64,000 bases of DNA from Tetracentron sinense. Taxonomy: Eukaryota > Streptophyta > Magnoliopsida > Trochodendrales > Trochodendraceae. The stretch lies in the NCBI GenBank assembly GCA_015143295.1, contig CM026556.1:21824547-21888546 (forward strand), read 5' to 3'. The position numbers and the translations under genes were made by a program. The notes beneath the pieces are model-generated. The model did not search any database. It saw only the letters and a program-made list of their open reading frames with translations, and was not told where the DNA came from. How positions within the stretch are numbered: the first letter of the stretch is position 1; every line of letters starts with the position of its first letter. This document shows positions 32,905 through 42,692 of this stretch, in pieces.

Positions 32905-34310
32905 TGATGCAGTGCAATGCAAACTAATCTAGGATGATGATTTAGAGTTTTGAGTTTGAAATTGCAGCATTAATAAGACGTATAAACAATCAAGATTCAC
33001 ACTTTTACTCAAAAGAAAATCAAGTAAGATTTATTAAACAACCTAGTCAAGTCACAATTTTGCAATAATGAAATTTGATTAGGTTGATCGTAATGGAAGT
33101 AGGAACTTCCACGTAATGGAAGTAGGAACTTCCACTAGCTTAAGGATTTCTGTTCAATAATTAATGTAATTTCCTTATTTCACTTCAGGATTTCAAAAGA
33201 TAGGGCTAGGCTCAACAAGGGTTAGTGGGTTGTAATATACATGTTACTTAGGGTTTCAAACAATATTGAATTGGATCACAACAATAGAACAAAACCCAGC
33301 AGCAAGCTAATTACAATTTAAAATTAGGGTTAAGTTTAAAGAGGCTGATTTATGGTTTTGGATTAAGTTAGGGTTTACAGGGTTGCTGTTTTTTGGGTTT
33401 TGGGAATATAGTAGCATTGTAACTGCAATGAGTAAGGGATAGGAGCTGTTGAAGGGGCTGTAGGTGCAGGAGCAACAAGGGGACAAGTGTAGGGGTAGCT
33501 GTAGGAGGAGGGTTGGGGAAGGCTGGCAGCAACAGGGGACTGTAGGAGGGTTGGGGAAAGGCTGGACAGCAAGGAGGGGTTGTGGGAAGGCTGGACAGTA
33601 AGGGTGTTTGCTATCTAGGGTTGGGTTTGGTGGGGTTTTGCGACAAACAACAGAAAATAAAGAGAGCAATGAAAAAGAAGAGATCTAGGGTTTGGTGATT
33701 AAGGTTTTACAAGGAGAAAACAGAAAATAAAAGATCAAAACAAAGAAGAGGGAAGAGATCTAGGTTTACCTTGGAATCACTCCAAGATTGGCTTCACACC
33801 ATGGCATCATAGGATTCACAAAGCAAAAAGCTATTCATAAATTTCAATCATTAAAATTCTTTCATAAAAGAGTCTTTGCAATTATTTATAAAGGCTCTTA
33901 AAACCTCTTACGTAATCTAAGCCATTAAACTAATCGGCGACCAAGATTAAAACATAATAAAAACCTAATAACATGTAATAAGACTAAAGTAAACTCAATT
34001 ACTTAAATTAATATTATAACTTATTAGTACCATACACAGGGCCCTATTTGGGCCTTGTAAAAGCCCAAATTATCTCCTAAACTTAAAGAAGACATGCTGA
34101 ATTCTTCCCATGTGCTAATATTCCCAATGTGGGGTCTTTATGATGAATCATATGGTGCACATGAGGCCTACGCTCCAAATCATGCATCAAAATCATCAAT
34201 CAAAAGCTCAAATCAACCCCATGTACATGTTGTCCATCCACAAGGAAACATGTGTAGGGGCTATCCTCCTCCGCTCGTACACTTGCGCACTAGATGCTCC
34301 AATGTCCGCA
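32905..34310 (-). mobile_element. Solo LTR inserted in copia RT
   Basis: On the plus strand it starts TGATGCAGTGCAATGC and ends near GATGCTCCAATGTCCGCA; TGATGC...GCA(TCA)-like ends suit a copia LTR. A minus-strand TATA box (complement ATTATTTATAAAGG, about 33878-33891) is followed by a leader rich in CTAGATCTCT. RT protein breaks off after KMNNSRV at the right side and resumes as VTFF at the left. Flanks GTAAC and TTTAC match poorly, so the ends may be a few bases off. No coding inside. Confidence 0.7.
33086..33137. repeat. Tandem pair of GGAAGT..ACTTCC palindromes
   Basis: GTAATGGAAGTAGGAACTTC followed by CAC occurs twice head to tail (23-bp unit). Each unit contains arms GGAAGT and ACTTCC around AGGA. 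It lies in the transcribed part of the solo LTR, downstream of its TATA box. Confidence 0.8.
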
Positions 34311-34601
34311 TTTACTCTACTATTATTCATTTTGGTAGTTAGAGCAAAGGTCTCGTGGTTTTGGGTTTACTGCTTTGCTACTAATCTGGTCTTGTACATG
34401 TCCATTTTCCACCTGCTTATACTTCACAATGCACACCAACTTACACCCTACTAACTTCTTGTCATCGGGAGTGTTAACAAGTTCCCACGTATGATTTTTG
34501 ATAAGCACTTTCATTTCCTCCCACATAACCTCCTTCCACTTGCTTTGTTTCAAAGCCTCTGCAACACTAGAAGGAATAGGCACGAAATAAAAGGAAGACA
34601 C
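34311..34601 (-). pseudogene. Copia RT N-terminal fragment
   Basis: Encodes PSSVAEALKQSKWKEVMWEE, TWELVNTPDDKKLVGCKLVC and IVKYKQVENG. A shifted frame then gives TRLVAK, ETFALTTKMNN and SRV (family: YKARLVAKG ... ETFAPVAKMNTVRV). This is the start of the RT of the composite copia. Confidence 0.85.
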
Positions 34602-34920
34602 ATGCTAGAAGAGGAGATGGAAGAGAGTTAAAAACTTAAAAGGAATAGGCACAAAATTAATGGAAGACAAATGCTAGAAGGAGATGGAAGAGAGTTAAAG
34701 ACACAAAGTTAGAAATAGGATGAAGAGTGGTATCAAAGCCTCTTCAACACTAGAAGGAATAGGCACAAAATAAAAGGAAGAGAAATGCTAGAAGAGGAGA
34801 TGGAAGAGAGTTAAAGACTAGAAGGAATAGGCACAAAATTAAAGGAAGACAAATGCTAGAAGAGGAGATGGAAGAGAGGTAAAAGACACAAAGTTAGAAA
34901 TAGGATGAAGAGTGGTACAT
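34556..34920. repeat. Local tandem amplification within copia pol, ~4 units
   Basis: AAGGAATAGGCACAAAAT ... GGAAGACAAATGCTAGAAG ... GAGATGGAAGAGAGTTAAA starts at about 34571, 34640, 34754 and 34822. Units 2 and 4 carry an extra GACACAAAGTTAGAAATAGG GATGAAGAGTGG-like end, so there is a higher-order pair of about 180 bp. It breaks the pol frame between RT start and integrase. Confidence 0.85.
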
Positions 34921-34960
34921 TGTATGTTTACCTTTGCGCAATGCAATGGGAACATCATCA

Positions 34961-35380
34961 TTAGAAATAATTGAGGTGGCTGGTCAGTTGATGTAACTTA
35001 TACTTTAGGGTATCTTGAGTACGTTTGCAGCTCTTTCTTTTCACTTTTAGTCGACTCTGACGATGATAAGGAATATCAAAGGGCAACGGAAGTGGAAAAT
35101 GAACTTCTTCAATACTACTATTCTCCCCCTCAAAAGGAATACTCAAAAAGTAAGTAGTGGACACGAAGAATGAAACATCCATAGTACCAAAGGTCCAAAA
35201 TGCTTTCCGGTAACAAGGCCAAAATACTTGTACCTTTTTTGAGTGGAGTAACCCCAAAAAAGACACTTCATAGACTTTGAATTGAGTTTTAGAGTGATTA
35301 GGACCCAATACATGAACAAAACAAGTGCATTCAAAGACATTTAAGGGAAGATTGAATACCAAATAGTCAGGACGTAACAA
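34961..35380 (-). pseudogene. Copia integrase C-terminal fragment
   Basis: Frames 35380-34961 and 35340-35143 encode NVFECTCFVHVLGPNHSKTQ, CLFWGYSTQKRYK and MDVSFFVSTTYF, the integrase C-terminal region (family: CFVHxxxPxxxKLDPKSxKCxFLGYS...GYKCY). The two frames overlap, indicating a frameshift. The catalytic core is not found to the right, so the element is truncated near 35380. Confidence 0.85.
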
Positions 35381-35932
35381 GTAATGTGGAGATTTGTACT
35401 CTTAACACTTTGGATAGCATGCAGTTAATAAGGTACATCGCAGTGAGCACCACATCAGTTAGTATCTCTTATCAACTTGTATTGCTAGTAGAAGATTTCT
35501 TGCTACTTCATGTGTCTTTTTTTTTTTTTTTTCGTATAACGACTCTATTTTGTTGTGGAGTCGATGTAGTCAAGGCGATGTCCTAGGTGATTAGGACTAA
35601 CTAGGTGAGGCGATAAAAATAAATAATATATACACACACACACGCGTGAGTTTAAGAGATATGCTCTCAAAAAGATAATACACCACTAACAAAAAAGAGC
35701 ACCATAAATAAATAATTATACACTTCTATTGTATACGGTTGATGAATAATAAATGATTGTATCTAATAATTTGAAGAGTCTGATGTCTACCAATCTTTGT
35801 TATAGGAACTATAAAGTCAATTGATGCCTTGGTCTTGCTAATTTTTGAAGAGCTCCAAAATCTTAAAAAATGTTTTATTGGATCGTTGATGAGAATCCAT
35901 CATCATTTTAGTACGGTCAGGACCACAGAAAC
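35381..35932. other. Intron sequence, nothing firm
   Basis: Contains a T run at 35517-35533, an (AC)n tract at 35630-35642 and a GTAGTCAAGGCGATGTCCTA / TAACTAGGTGAGGCGATA stretch that resembles an AGGCG-type TIR end without a visible partner. Confidence 0.45.
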
Positions 35933-36181
35933 AAAAACTCAACTCGATCGAGTTAGGCTGAGTGACTCGACTCGAAAGACTCGTACAAGTCACATGAGGA
36001 CATAGTTGTTTTTTTTATTTTTATTAAACCCCATTTGACCCATATCGAGATCTCATTCGAGACGAGAAGGAGAAGAGGATTGATTTTAGGCTTTTAGCAT
36101 TACAATTACTTTTAGGATTGTTTTTAATTTGGAAGTTTGCAGTAGAATTATAGAAAGTAGAAATTATTTTGCATTAGTATT

Positions 36182-36218
<37 letters not shown>

Positions 36219-36816
36219 TAGCATTCTAATGAGTCATGCTCATTAAAGCCTTTAATGAGTGGTCCCTAATAATGTGACACGTGGCAGGTTCTAAAATCCA
36301 ACTGTTGGATGCAATGACGAATCTACCAAGAGACAAGTGGCAAAAAATCAGCTCGATCAGACATTTATAGACCATCCGATTGGAGATGGGAAGATTAGAT
36401 ATTTCTATAGCCTAGATAGGGTCTAGTGAACCCTAGGGGGTTAATGCTGATAAACTAGTGTTGTGACCCAAAATACCCCCTAGAAGATAGGAGAATTTTG
36501 GCACGTGACCTAAATCATATCATACCATCCTGTGAGAATACACAAGGCATACAAATAGCGGAACTGAAAATTTCTAAAACATAACCTGTATATCCTCCAA
36601 GTTTGAACCAACAGATGTAAACAAAACATAGTAAGTGTAAAGCAGACATTCCTTGCTTATCAAAATACATGAATTACTCCCTCACTCCTCTCAATAGTAA
36701 TCTAGATAGGGCCACCTATCTAGAGCTCTATCTTCGTGCAGGTGATCCATAGTAGGTTATGTTCATAGTACTCCTCGACCCAAGGCTCAAGAGCAATATC
36801 GAATGGACCTGCCGAC

Positions 36817-37860
36817 ATGGTTTAAAAAATCACCGAAATAGTTACGTAACGCCCGTTATGTAAAGGTTTCGGTGGCCTTCGATACCCGATACCGTACCTT
36901 TACCCGTTTATCCTGAAACAAAACCTTGACGCCCGAAACCGTTACGTAACGGGTGTTACGCCTGATATGTAAAGGTTTCGGTCATAGGATTGGGTTCCGA
37001 AAACCCCTAAGCTCATTCTTAAACCTTATTTTTGCATCCTCTCTTCATCTCTATTTATTCTTAGTACATTTTTTTCCTAAAATCCTTTTGTTTTTTTGTT
37101 GATTAACAACTTGATTTGGGGTTTAATTCATAGATTTGAAGGAATCTAAGGTAGGTTCTTTATTTCGGGTATGTTTCAACCATTTTTCAAAAACCCGAAA
37201 ACTCGACTTGACTCGAAAGTTAGCTGGGTCGAGTAAATCGGAAAACTAAAAAAAAAATCAACTCAGTCCAACTCGGAATATATATGTAATAACTTGAAAA
37301 ACTTGGGTTAAAAGAACTCAAAATACGCTGGTTTTACAGCCTCAAACCTATAAACTAGGTTTAGTAGAACCCATAATAGGTTGTCTTTGTAGACCCAAAA
37401 AAATATGATGCAAAGTAGTGTGACGTTCAAGTTCAGGTTTAAGAAAATTATAAAAATACCCTTCCGTGACTCTACCTAGTCTGGCGAGTCGAAAAACTCG
37501 GCTCGACTTGACCGAGTCACCCGAGTAACTTGGCAAATAGTGCCTCCTTTGAGTTTTATGGTGACTCGGCTCGAAATTCAATCGAGTCGAGTAACTAGGG
37601 TGACTCGCCGAGTTTTCGAACTATGGTTTCAACCTTTGACCCATCTAATTTCCTTATTTATAAATTTTGAGCTTCATATTAGCTTTAAAAGAATCTTATT
37701 GCTCATTTATTATATATTTTTATTTTTTATATTTATTGAAATTTTTTGGAGCAAAAAACAATAAAAAATAAGTAAATGCCGAAATCGTTACGTAACGACG
37801 TTACGTAAAGGTTTCGGCTGTGTCCGTTACGGTATCCAAAACCCTTTTTTTAAACCTTGT
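36817..37860. mobile_element. TIR element with TTACGTAACG words
   Basis: The left end ATGGTTTAAAAAATCACCGA and the right end (TTTTTTTAAACCTTGT) are mirrored. Subterminal zones hold GTTACGTAACGCCCGTTA, GTAACGGGTGTTACGCC and, on the right, TTACGTAACGACGTTACGTA. Flanks CTGCCGAC and CTGTCGAT match at 6 of 8. It is inserted in solo LTR A, whose relative B lacks it. A further element (37182-37625) is inside. Confidence 0.82.
37182..37625. mobile_element. ACTCG-type TIR element, innermost
   Basis: Flanked by a perfect 9-bp GTTTCAACC (37173-37181 and 37626-37634). The left end ATTTTTCAAAAACCCGAAAA and CTCGACTTGACTCGAAAG are mirrored on the right by GACTCGCCGAGTTTTCGAAC and TATG. ACTCG/CGAGT words fill both ends, as in the outer element 35933-39168, so the same family appears as both the outermost and the innermost shell of this nest. 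Confidence 0.85.
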
Positions 37861-38507
37861 CTGTCGATGATAAGAAATCGGCTGAGCATGGAATACTCAG
37901 CGTATACAAACCACTAGATAATAACGTCATAACATAGCATGCTTTCATATGGTAATTCATCATATACACATGCAATTACTGAATCAAATGTGGAAATCCA
38001 TTTTCAATTTCACTGTGCATACATATTGTACATATGGCACATGCTTTGATCTTTTCGTTTAAAACCATCATATAACAAGTACACATGACAATACACTTGC
38101 TTTCATCACATAATCACATCAAAGTAACTAATAGGAGTCCCTACTAGTTTTCATTGAAGCACAAAGTCTTCAATCATAGTTTTTAGTTGGGGATTATGAA
38201 ATTAAAAACTATTAGATTGTATGTACCTGAACAAGACCAAATCCCTATGGTTGAAGCTCTTTAGAAAACACCGGGGTAGCAAGGACTCTTTCTTTGATCA
38301 AAACACCAACCCAAGAACACTTGGCAAAACCCTCTTCTCTCTCTTTCTCTCTCTCTTTTCTCTTCAATTTATTGCTAAGAGCTTGTGTGAAGCTCTAATC
38401 CCACGAAATGGGGTTATATAGACCTTTTGGGGTTTGGTGAAACACCCAAAAGGTCCCCCAAAAGATCTCAAAAGCATACAAGTCGTCCAAGCAAAATGGC
38501 ACAAATC

Positions 38508-38661
38508 GTTCGACCGGATGCAAATTCGGTCGACCGGATGGGTTAGTCGGTCGACCGGATGACCACATCCCGTCAACTGACCAAAAAACCCCCCTCTGGA
38601 AAAGTCCCCCATACAAACTGCCGGGGCAGTCGGTCGACCGGATTAGGGGTTGGTCGACCGG
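38508..38661 (-). promoter_or_regulatory. GGTCGACC palindrome cluster in U3 of solo LTR A
   Basis: Five copies: GTTCGACCGG (38508), CGGTCGACCGG (38527 and 38548), CGGTCGACCG (38631) and GGTCGACCGG (38652). CGGTCGACCG is a perfect 10-bp palindrome. Between copies 3 and 4 lies CTCTGGAAAAGTCCCCCATA then CAAA. The cluster is about 85-250 bp upstream of the LTR's TATA box. Confidence 0.85.
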
Positions 38662-39168
38662 TTGGTCCCCATTTTGCCTATTTTCGTAATTTTTGACATT
38701 TAGAACACTTAGGGTACTTTCACCCTTGCTTCTAACACCTCACACAAATTTTTACACACTTTAATCATACCCAAAACTCATTTTCATTCACCATACTTTT
38801 ATAACCATTACATGAGCCTTTTAGCCTTAAAAACACTAATCATCGACACTGTTCACAGCACAATGACAGACTTCTGGGGTTCTACAACTAGGGTCTAATC
38901 GAACGGTCTAAACATGTCTGATCAGACTGATTTTTTGACACTTGTCTCTCAATGGACCCACCTCAACATCCAACCGTCGGTTTTAAAAAAACATTGCCAC
39001 ATGTCATCTTTCTAGAGGGACCGCTCATTAAAAGCTTTAATGAGCATGACTCATTAATATCCTTCTATATATATATATATATATTTCCTAGTTGAGCTTT
39101 TTTCGAGATTTCCGAGTTACTCAACCCGGTTAACTTTCGAGTCGAGTTTTCGAATTTTTGAACTATGC

Positions 39169-40273
39169 TTAGGACATCTGGTATAAGCTGATTTGAAACT
39201 GAAACTACCTGGAGGAATACCCTGTTTGCAGTTCCACATCAGCTCCTCCATTTTCACCCCAACTTCTTTCCAAATTTAGATACCTTGTAAAAATCAATCA
39301 TAACTCTTTGACAAGAAATAAAAGACTGAATGACTTAAACTAGAGTTATTACAATTGCTGAAAGTCGAAGGAACTCCTTGAAGGATAGAGGATTCCTACA
39401 TAAAACCAAGCTCCACATTGAAACGATCTGAAATAAACCTTCATGAGATAAAAGACTGAATGACTTAAACTAGAGTTATTAGAATTGCTGAAAGTCAAAG
39501 GAACTCCTGGAAGGATAGAGGATTCCTACATAAAAACATGCTCCACATTGAAATGATCTGAAATAAACCTTCATGTGTAAACCTTAATATAGCTATTTGT
39601 ACTTTATCCTAAAGAATAACATATTTAGTCAAACACAGTTTGACACAAAAGAATACGTCCTAAATTAAAATGATGATATTAGAATGCATCGCGCTTTACA
39701 TTTTGTGCTGCATTCGGTATACAAATCTCATACATCAAGGTCCACTACGTTCTCTATATCATGGCTCTACGATGGATAGGGTTTGATTTTTAACATTTTG
39801 CATTGTGGTAAAGAACATTAGAGCTGGAATAAAGAACTTTGACTCTTCATTGGTGACTTCTTAATCTTGATTCTCCTTTGTTTTTTTTGGGGGATCTGTT
39901 CACATTAAAAGAAACTATATAATTATCCGTTCAACTCCAGTAGTAGGATAATTATATATATTTTCCTTGGCAAGTTAAAATTATACAAGGGACCAAGCAT
40001 GACAACTAATTTGAATAAGAAATTATAAGTTAATCACTAAGTCATAGTTGTTTAACATGTCATCTCAAATGAAAATTATTTTTCAGTGTCCATGATTTGC
40101 AGTTGTTTTAGCTCTTCTGGCTTTTGGTTGTTAATATATTTTCTAAAGTTTCCGTAACTCGATTACAAGGATCCAAGAAGAAACTTAAATGTACTTTGAC
40201 ATATCCAGCTCCTCTTTCTTCTTATTTTTTTCAGTGTCCATGAAGGAATTTGAGGCATTACCAAAGGAATTTA
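39169..40273. other. Intron sequence with a 130-bp tandem duplication
   Basis: AAAGACTGAATGACTTAAAC begins at 39321 and again at 39451. Both copies run through GATAGAGGATTCCTACATAA and AAATAAACCTTCATG with few differences (39318-39577). The rest, to 40270, shows no coding or paired ends. Confidence 0.8.
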
Positions 40274-40585
40274 GGTGGCGTTTGATAAAACTTAAACTAA
40301 GAGCTTATTGAATAGGTAGAGCTTATTTGAAAATTGAGCTTATTTAGACTTTAGAGTTTAGATTGTAAAGTTAAAGTTTAATTGGATGTCTAAATCTTTT
40401 TGAAGTATAAGTTTTACCTCTAAAGAAAAAAGTATCTCATTTCTTCTTATTTCTTTAGAGGTAAAACTTCTATTTTAAAAAGATTTAGACATCCTAATTA
40501 AACTTTAACTTAACAATCTTAATCCAAATGAGCTCAATTTTCAAATAAGCTTAAGCTTTTATTTTAAGTTTTATCAAACGCCACC
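40274..40585. mobile_element. Tourist-like MITE, 312 bp
   Basis: The left end GGTGGCGTTTGATAAAACTT and the right end AAGTTTTATCAAACGCCACC are perfect reverse complements over 20 bp. The arms continue inward (GTAAAACTT/AAGTTTTAC and others) to the centre. TTA flanks both sides (40271-40273 and 40586-40588), the target duplication of PIF/Harbinger elements. It lies about 160 bp before the exon at 40745. Confidence 0.9.
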
Positions 40586-40744
40586 TTAGTCTTTTCAAGA
40601 CAACATTGTTTTATATTCCTGTTTGTTGAATTCTCTTATTGGCATTCATATTTAGTGAAATTTTCTTTGTTGTTGTCTTCTTTCTGGAAATTTCAAGAGG
40701 TTATTCTTGTTGAAGTATTTTGACTTTATACTTATGCCAAACAG

Positions 40745-40990
40745 ATGGGTGTTGCCGCTGTGGTACACCTTTACGTCTTCCCAGCTAAGCCTTATGAGCG
40801 TGGAGAAAGATGTGTTCGTAATGTATCTGTAATGGCTGACTATGCGTCACTAGGAACACCTCCAGATGCAGATGAGGTTCGAGACTGTGGAAGGTCCACT
40901 AGGATACGCCTTGCTCGGCACGATGAGAGAGAAAAACGTTTGAATTTCCAACAAAGTGTCCGTGACGTGGTCCTTGGAAGTGGTGAAATT
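40745..40990 (+). CDS. LAZ1-like protein, internal exon
   Basis: A 246-bp exon (82 codons, phase 0 at both ends) between AAACAG and GTGAGA. It encodes MGVAAVVHLYVFPAKPYERG, the last transmembrane stretch with the family motif HxYxFPAKPY. A soluble tail follows: VMADYASLGTPPDADEVRDC and FQQSVRDVVLGSGEI. The Met is internal: it follows DYIICIE of the exon ending at 17724. Confidence 0.94.
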
Positions 40991-41097
40991 GTGAGATACT
41001 TTTCTTGGCTTACATCATATTAGATATGCTTTTGAATTCATGATAAGTGTATCCTTTTCTATGTTGGTGACTTCTTTTGTTCTATTTGTGTTCTTAG

Positions 41098-41385
41098 ATG
41101 GTTGATGACATGAAGTTTACCGTTTCGCACGTAGTGGAACCAGTGGAACGAGGAATTGCGAAAATAAATGAAACGTTCCACCAGATATCTGAAAATGTGA
41201 AGCGGCATGAGAAGCAGAAAAGGAACTCTAGGGATGATAATTATCTTATCCCCTTGCATTCTAGGACAAGGGAATTTTCAGAAGTCCATGATAATCTTCT
41301 TGAAGGAAGTATCAGTGACAGTGGTCTGGGCAGTGGGAAGAGACAACATCACCAATCCAAAGCTACATCATCTCGTGTCAGATAG
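41098..41385 (+). CDS. LAZ1-like protein, last exon
   Basis: A 288-bp exon after TGTTCTTAG, ending in TAG at 41383-41385. It encodes MVDDMKFTVSHVVEPVERGI and AKINETFHQISENVKRHEKQ, then a low-complexity basic/Ser-rich cytosolic tail (SISDSGLGSGKRQHHQSK). The KFTVxxxVEPxExxIxKxNxxxHxIS segment is characteristic of plant LAZ1 C-termini. The six visible exons total 1,173 bp including the stop. LAZ1 homologue 1 is the closest relative I can suggest from memory, not a verified assignment. Confidence 0.93.
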   Translation: MVDDMKFTVSHVVEPVERGIAKINETFHQISENVKRHEKQKRNSRDDNYLIPLHSRTREFSEVHDNLLEGSISDSGLGSGKRQHHQSKATSSRVR

Positions 41386-42660
41386 ATGGATAATTCTCCT
41401 GGTTATTCATCATAATTTAAAATAGCAACTGTCAGATTGGATCCAATTACTGCATGCCTTGCATTGTTCTCAACGTCAACATACTTGGCAAGTACATTCA
41501 TTTCTTTGTATTTTCATAATTTTTTCTTAAGTTTTTGCATTCAAAATTCTCTAATAAGCATGTACTTGTTTCTTAGGGGGTGAAGAAGTTGCAGACAAAT
41601 AACCATAATCTCTTTTTTACTGAAGAAACACATAGAAGCTTTGGAGTATACTTCAGCAGCTGGACTCTTGAGTAAAACTTTGCTGCAGAGCCAGCAGGTA
41701 TAATGATTACAATTAATCCTGTATTTGACCATACACAATGATGAGAAGAAACCCAGTGTGGAACCTAGAATATAGGTGCTGCGCATTTCATTTTCTAAGG
41801 TAGAACTCAGTTCTCACAATGAAACACTGTACATTTTGACGTTTCATTTTTCAATCACACCTTGAAATAAGATTTGATTTTGTTCGATGGACTTCTAACT
41901 CGAGACTTATATTAAGCTGTTGCCGAGGTCTTAAAGATCCTTGGAGACTCTGGATTCATGGATGGATCGTAGGATTTTGCAAGGATGGTCTTATTTTTTT
42001 CCTTTTCCCCCCTGCACAGAAATTGAAAATCACTAACTTCCTTTTAGTATAGGGAAAGGTGTAAATAGACTCTTATTCTTTAACTTTTGTTATCCTTCCT
42101 CTTTGTAATTTTCTACTTAACGAGTGAAGTCCCCCATTATTAACAAAAGTTAATTGAAGAAATTGGCTTCAGGGCTCTGTTTCTGGTTTCAAAATATAAT
42201 AGTAATATTATGTATGGTCTTAAGCCTTGCTTTTGAAACTCATCTACCTGATTACTCTATGCCAGAAATATGCAAATGCACAGCCTCGGTTATGCGCTCT
42301 CCTAGAACCTATGTCAAGAAGCAGTTTGTAGAGCTTTGAAAAAAAAGGAAGAAAAGAAAGCAGGGACTCTGTTTCCCATTCAGGTGGCAATTTTATTGGA
42401 ATGCAGACTTTTATTTGTAGTTTTTCCTTTGAGAAGTCCCAAATTTCTAAAATTATTATACCCTGGAAAAGAAAATTTCTGCTCAAAAATTATGTAGACT
42501 TTGGTTTGGACTGAATTTTGGGTGGGCGTTGACAGGGTGAAGAAAATTTTGGTTTGGACTGAATTTTAAATTCCAAAAAATGAGTTGGTGAATAGAGCAC
42601 ATGGTGGTTCATAAAGGGGATGTGATGCTTCTGCAGTGTCATATGAATTCTGACTAAACA
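41386..42660 (+). other. 3' UTR and downstream sequence of the LAZ1-like gene
   Basis: Follows the stop codon. No clear poly(A) signal with context could be fixed. A stretch near 41577-41700 (after TTTCTTAG, before GTATAATG) looks exon-like, with splice-like borders, and may be a spliced 3' UTR segment. The remainder to 42660 contains no recognised gene or element. Confidence 0.4.
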
Positions 42661-42692
42661 AAGTAAAATTGCCCCCTAGAACATCCATTTAC

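Larger units (their letters stand above)
17922..35380 (-). mobile_element. Minus-strand copia shattered by nested insertions (composite)
   Basis: The copia pieces occur in the right order on the minus strand and do not overlap: integrase end (35380-34961), RT start (34601-34311), RT middle (32904-32822), RT (30680-30156), RNase H (26672-26074), polypurine tract and LTR (26073-26028 continuing at 18129-17922). The gaps are filled by elements with their own ends, several with target duplications. I infer one original element; integrase start, gag and 5' LTR were not found. The joins were read from protein continuity, not from alignment. Confidence 0.65.
36459..38886 (-). mobile_element. Gypsy-like solo LTR A
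   Basis: Starts TGTTGTGACCCAAAATACCC and ends GGGGTTCTACA, with a perfect 5-bp duplication ACTAG (36454-36458 and 38887-38891). Its ends match solo LTR B (58113-60701) in the opposite orientation (TGTAGAACCCCAGAA ... GGGTATTTTGGGTTG). A minus-strand TATA box (complement GGTTATATAGACC) lies at about 38412-38424. A TIR element (36817-37860) is nested inside. Confidence 0.92.
36216..39066. mobile_element. TIR element (TAATGAGTCATGCTCATTAA) with nested LTR
   Basis: The left end CTAATGAGTCATGCTCATTA then AAGCCTTTAATGAGTGGTCC, and the right end GGACCGCTCATTAAAAGC then TTTAATGAGCATGACTCATT, are near-perfect inverted repeats of about 70 bp, reaching GTGACACGTGGCA / TGCCACATGTCAT. It sits between TA/GA microsatellites. 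The solo LTR at 36459-38886 is inserted in it; without that it is about 0.42 kb, a MITE. Confidence 0.85.
35933..39168. mobile_element. Outer TIR element with ACTCG subterminal words
   Basis: The left side has ACTCAACTCGATCGAGTTAG and GTGACTCGACTCGAAAGACT. The right side has the mirror CGAGTTACTCAACCCGG and TTTCGAGTCGAGTTTTCGAA, ending TTTTTGAACTATG. Flanks GTCAGGAC and CTTAGGAC match at 6 of 8. Its body contains another TIR element (36216-39066), so most of its length is insertion. The right terminus GAACTATG resembles the CATGGTTC ends of the TATCGG family. Confidence 0.55.
17725..40744 (+). other. 23.0-kb intron of the LAZ1-like gene
   Basis: The donor GTATGG follows the exon ending DYIICIE and the acceptor AAACAG precedes MGVAAVVHLYVFPAKPY. 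In this family those two segments are contiguous (ICIEMxxAAxxHxYxFPxxPY), so the two exons belong together. The intron carries two separate transposon nests, 17.9-35.4 kb and 35.9-39.2 kb. The unfilled parts, 17725-17921 and 39169-40744, total only about 1.8 kb. Confidence 0.9.

Noticed and set aside
33307..33669. Proline-rich frame of 120 codons on the minus strand
   Set aside because: A simple-sequence frame within the solo LTR 32905-34310, downstream of its TATA box. LTR leader with GGTTGGGGAAGGCTGG repeats. No domain.
40745..40747. ATG at 40745 as a translation start of a separate gene
   Set aside because: Although the frame starts with Met, the family shows ICIE directly followed by MGxAAxxHxYVFP, so it is an internal residue after the 23-kb intron.
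41059..41259. Minus-strand frame opposite the last LAZ1-like exon
   Set aside because: Shadow of the real plus-strand exon.
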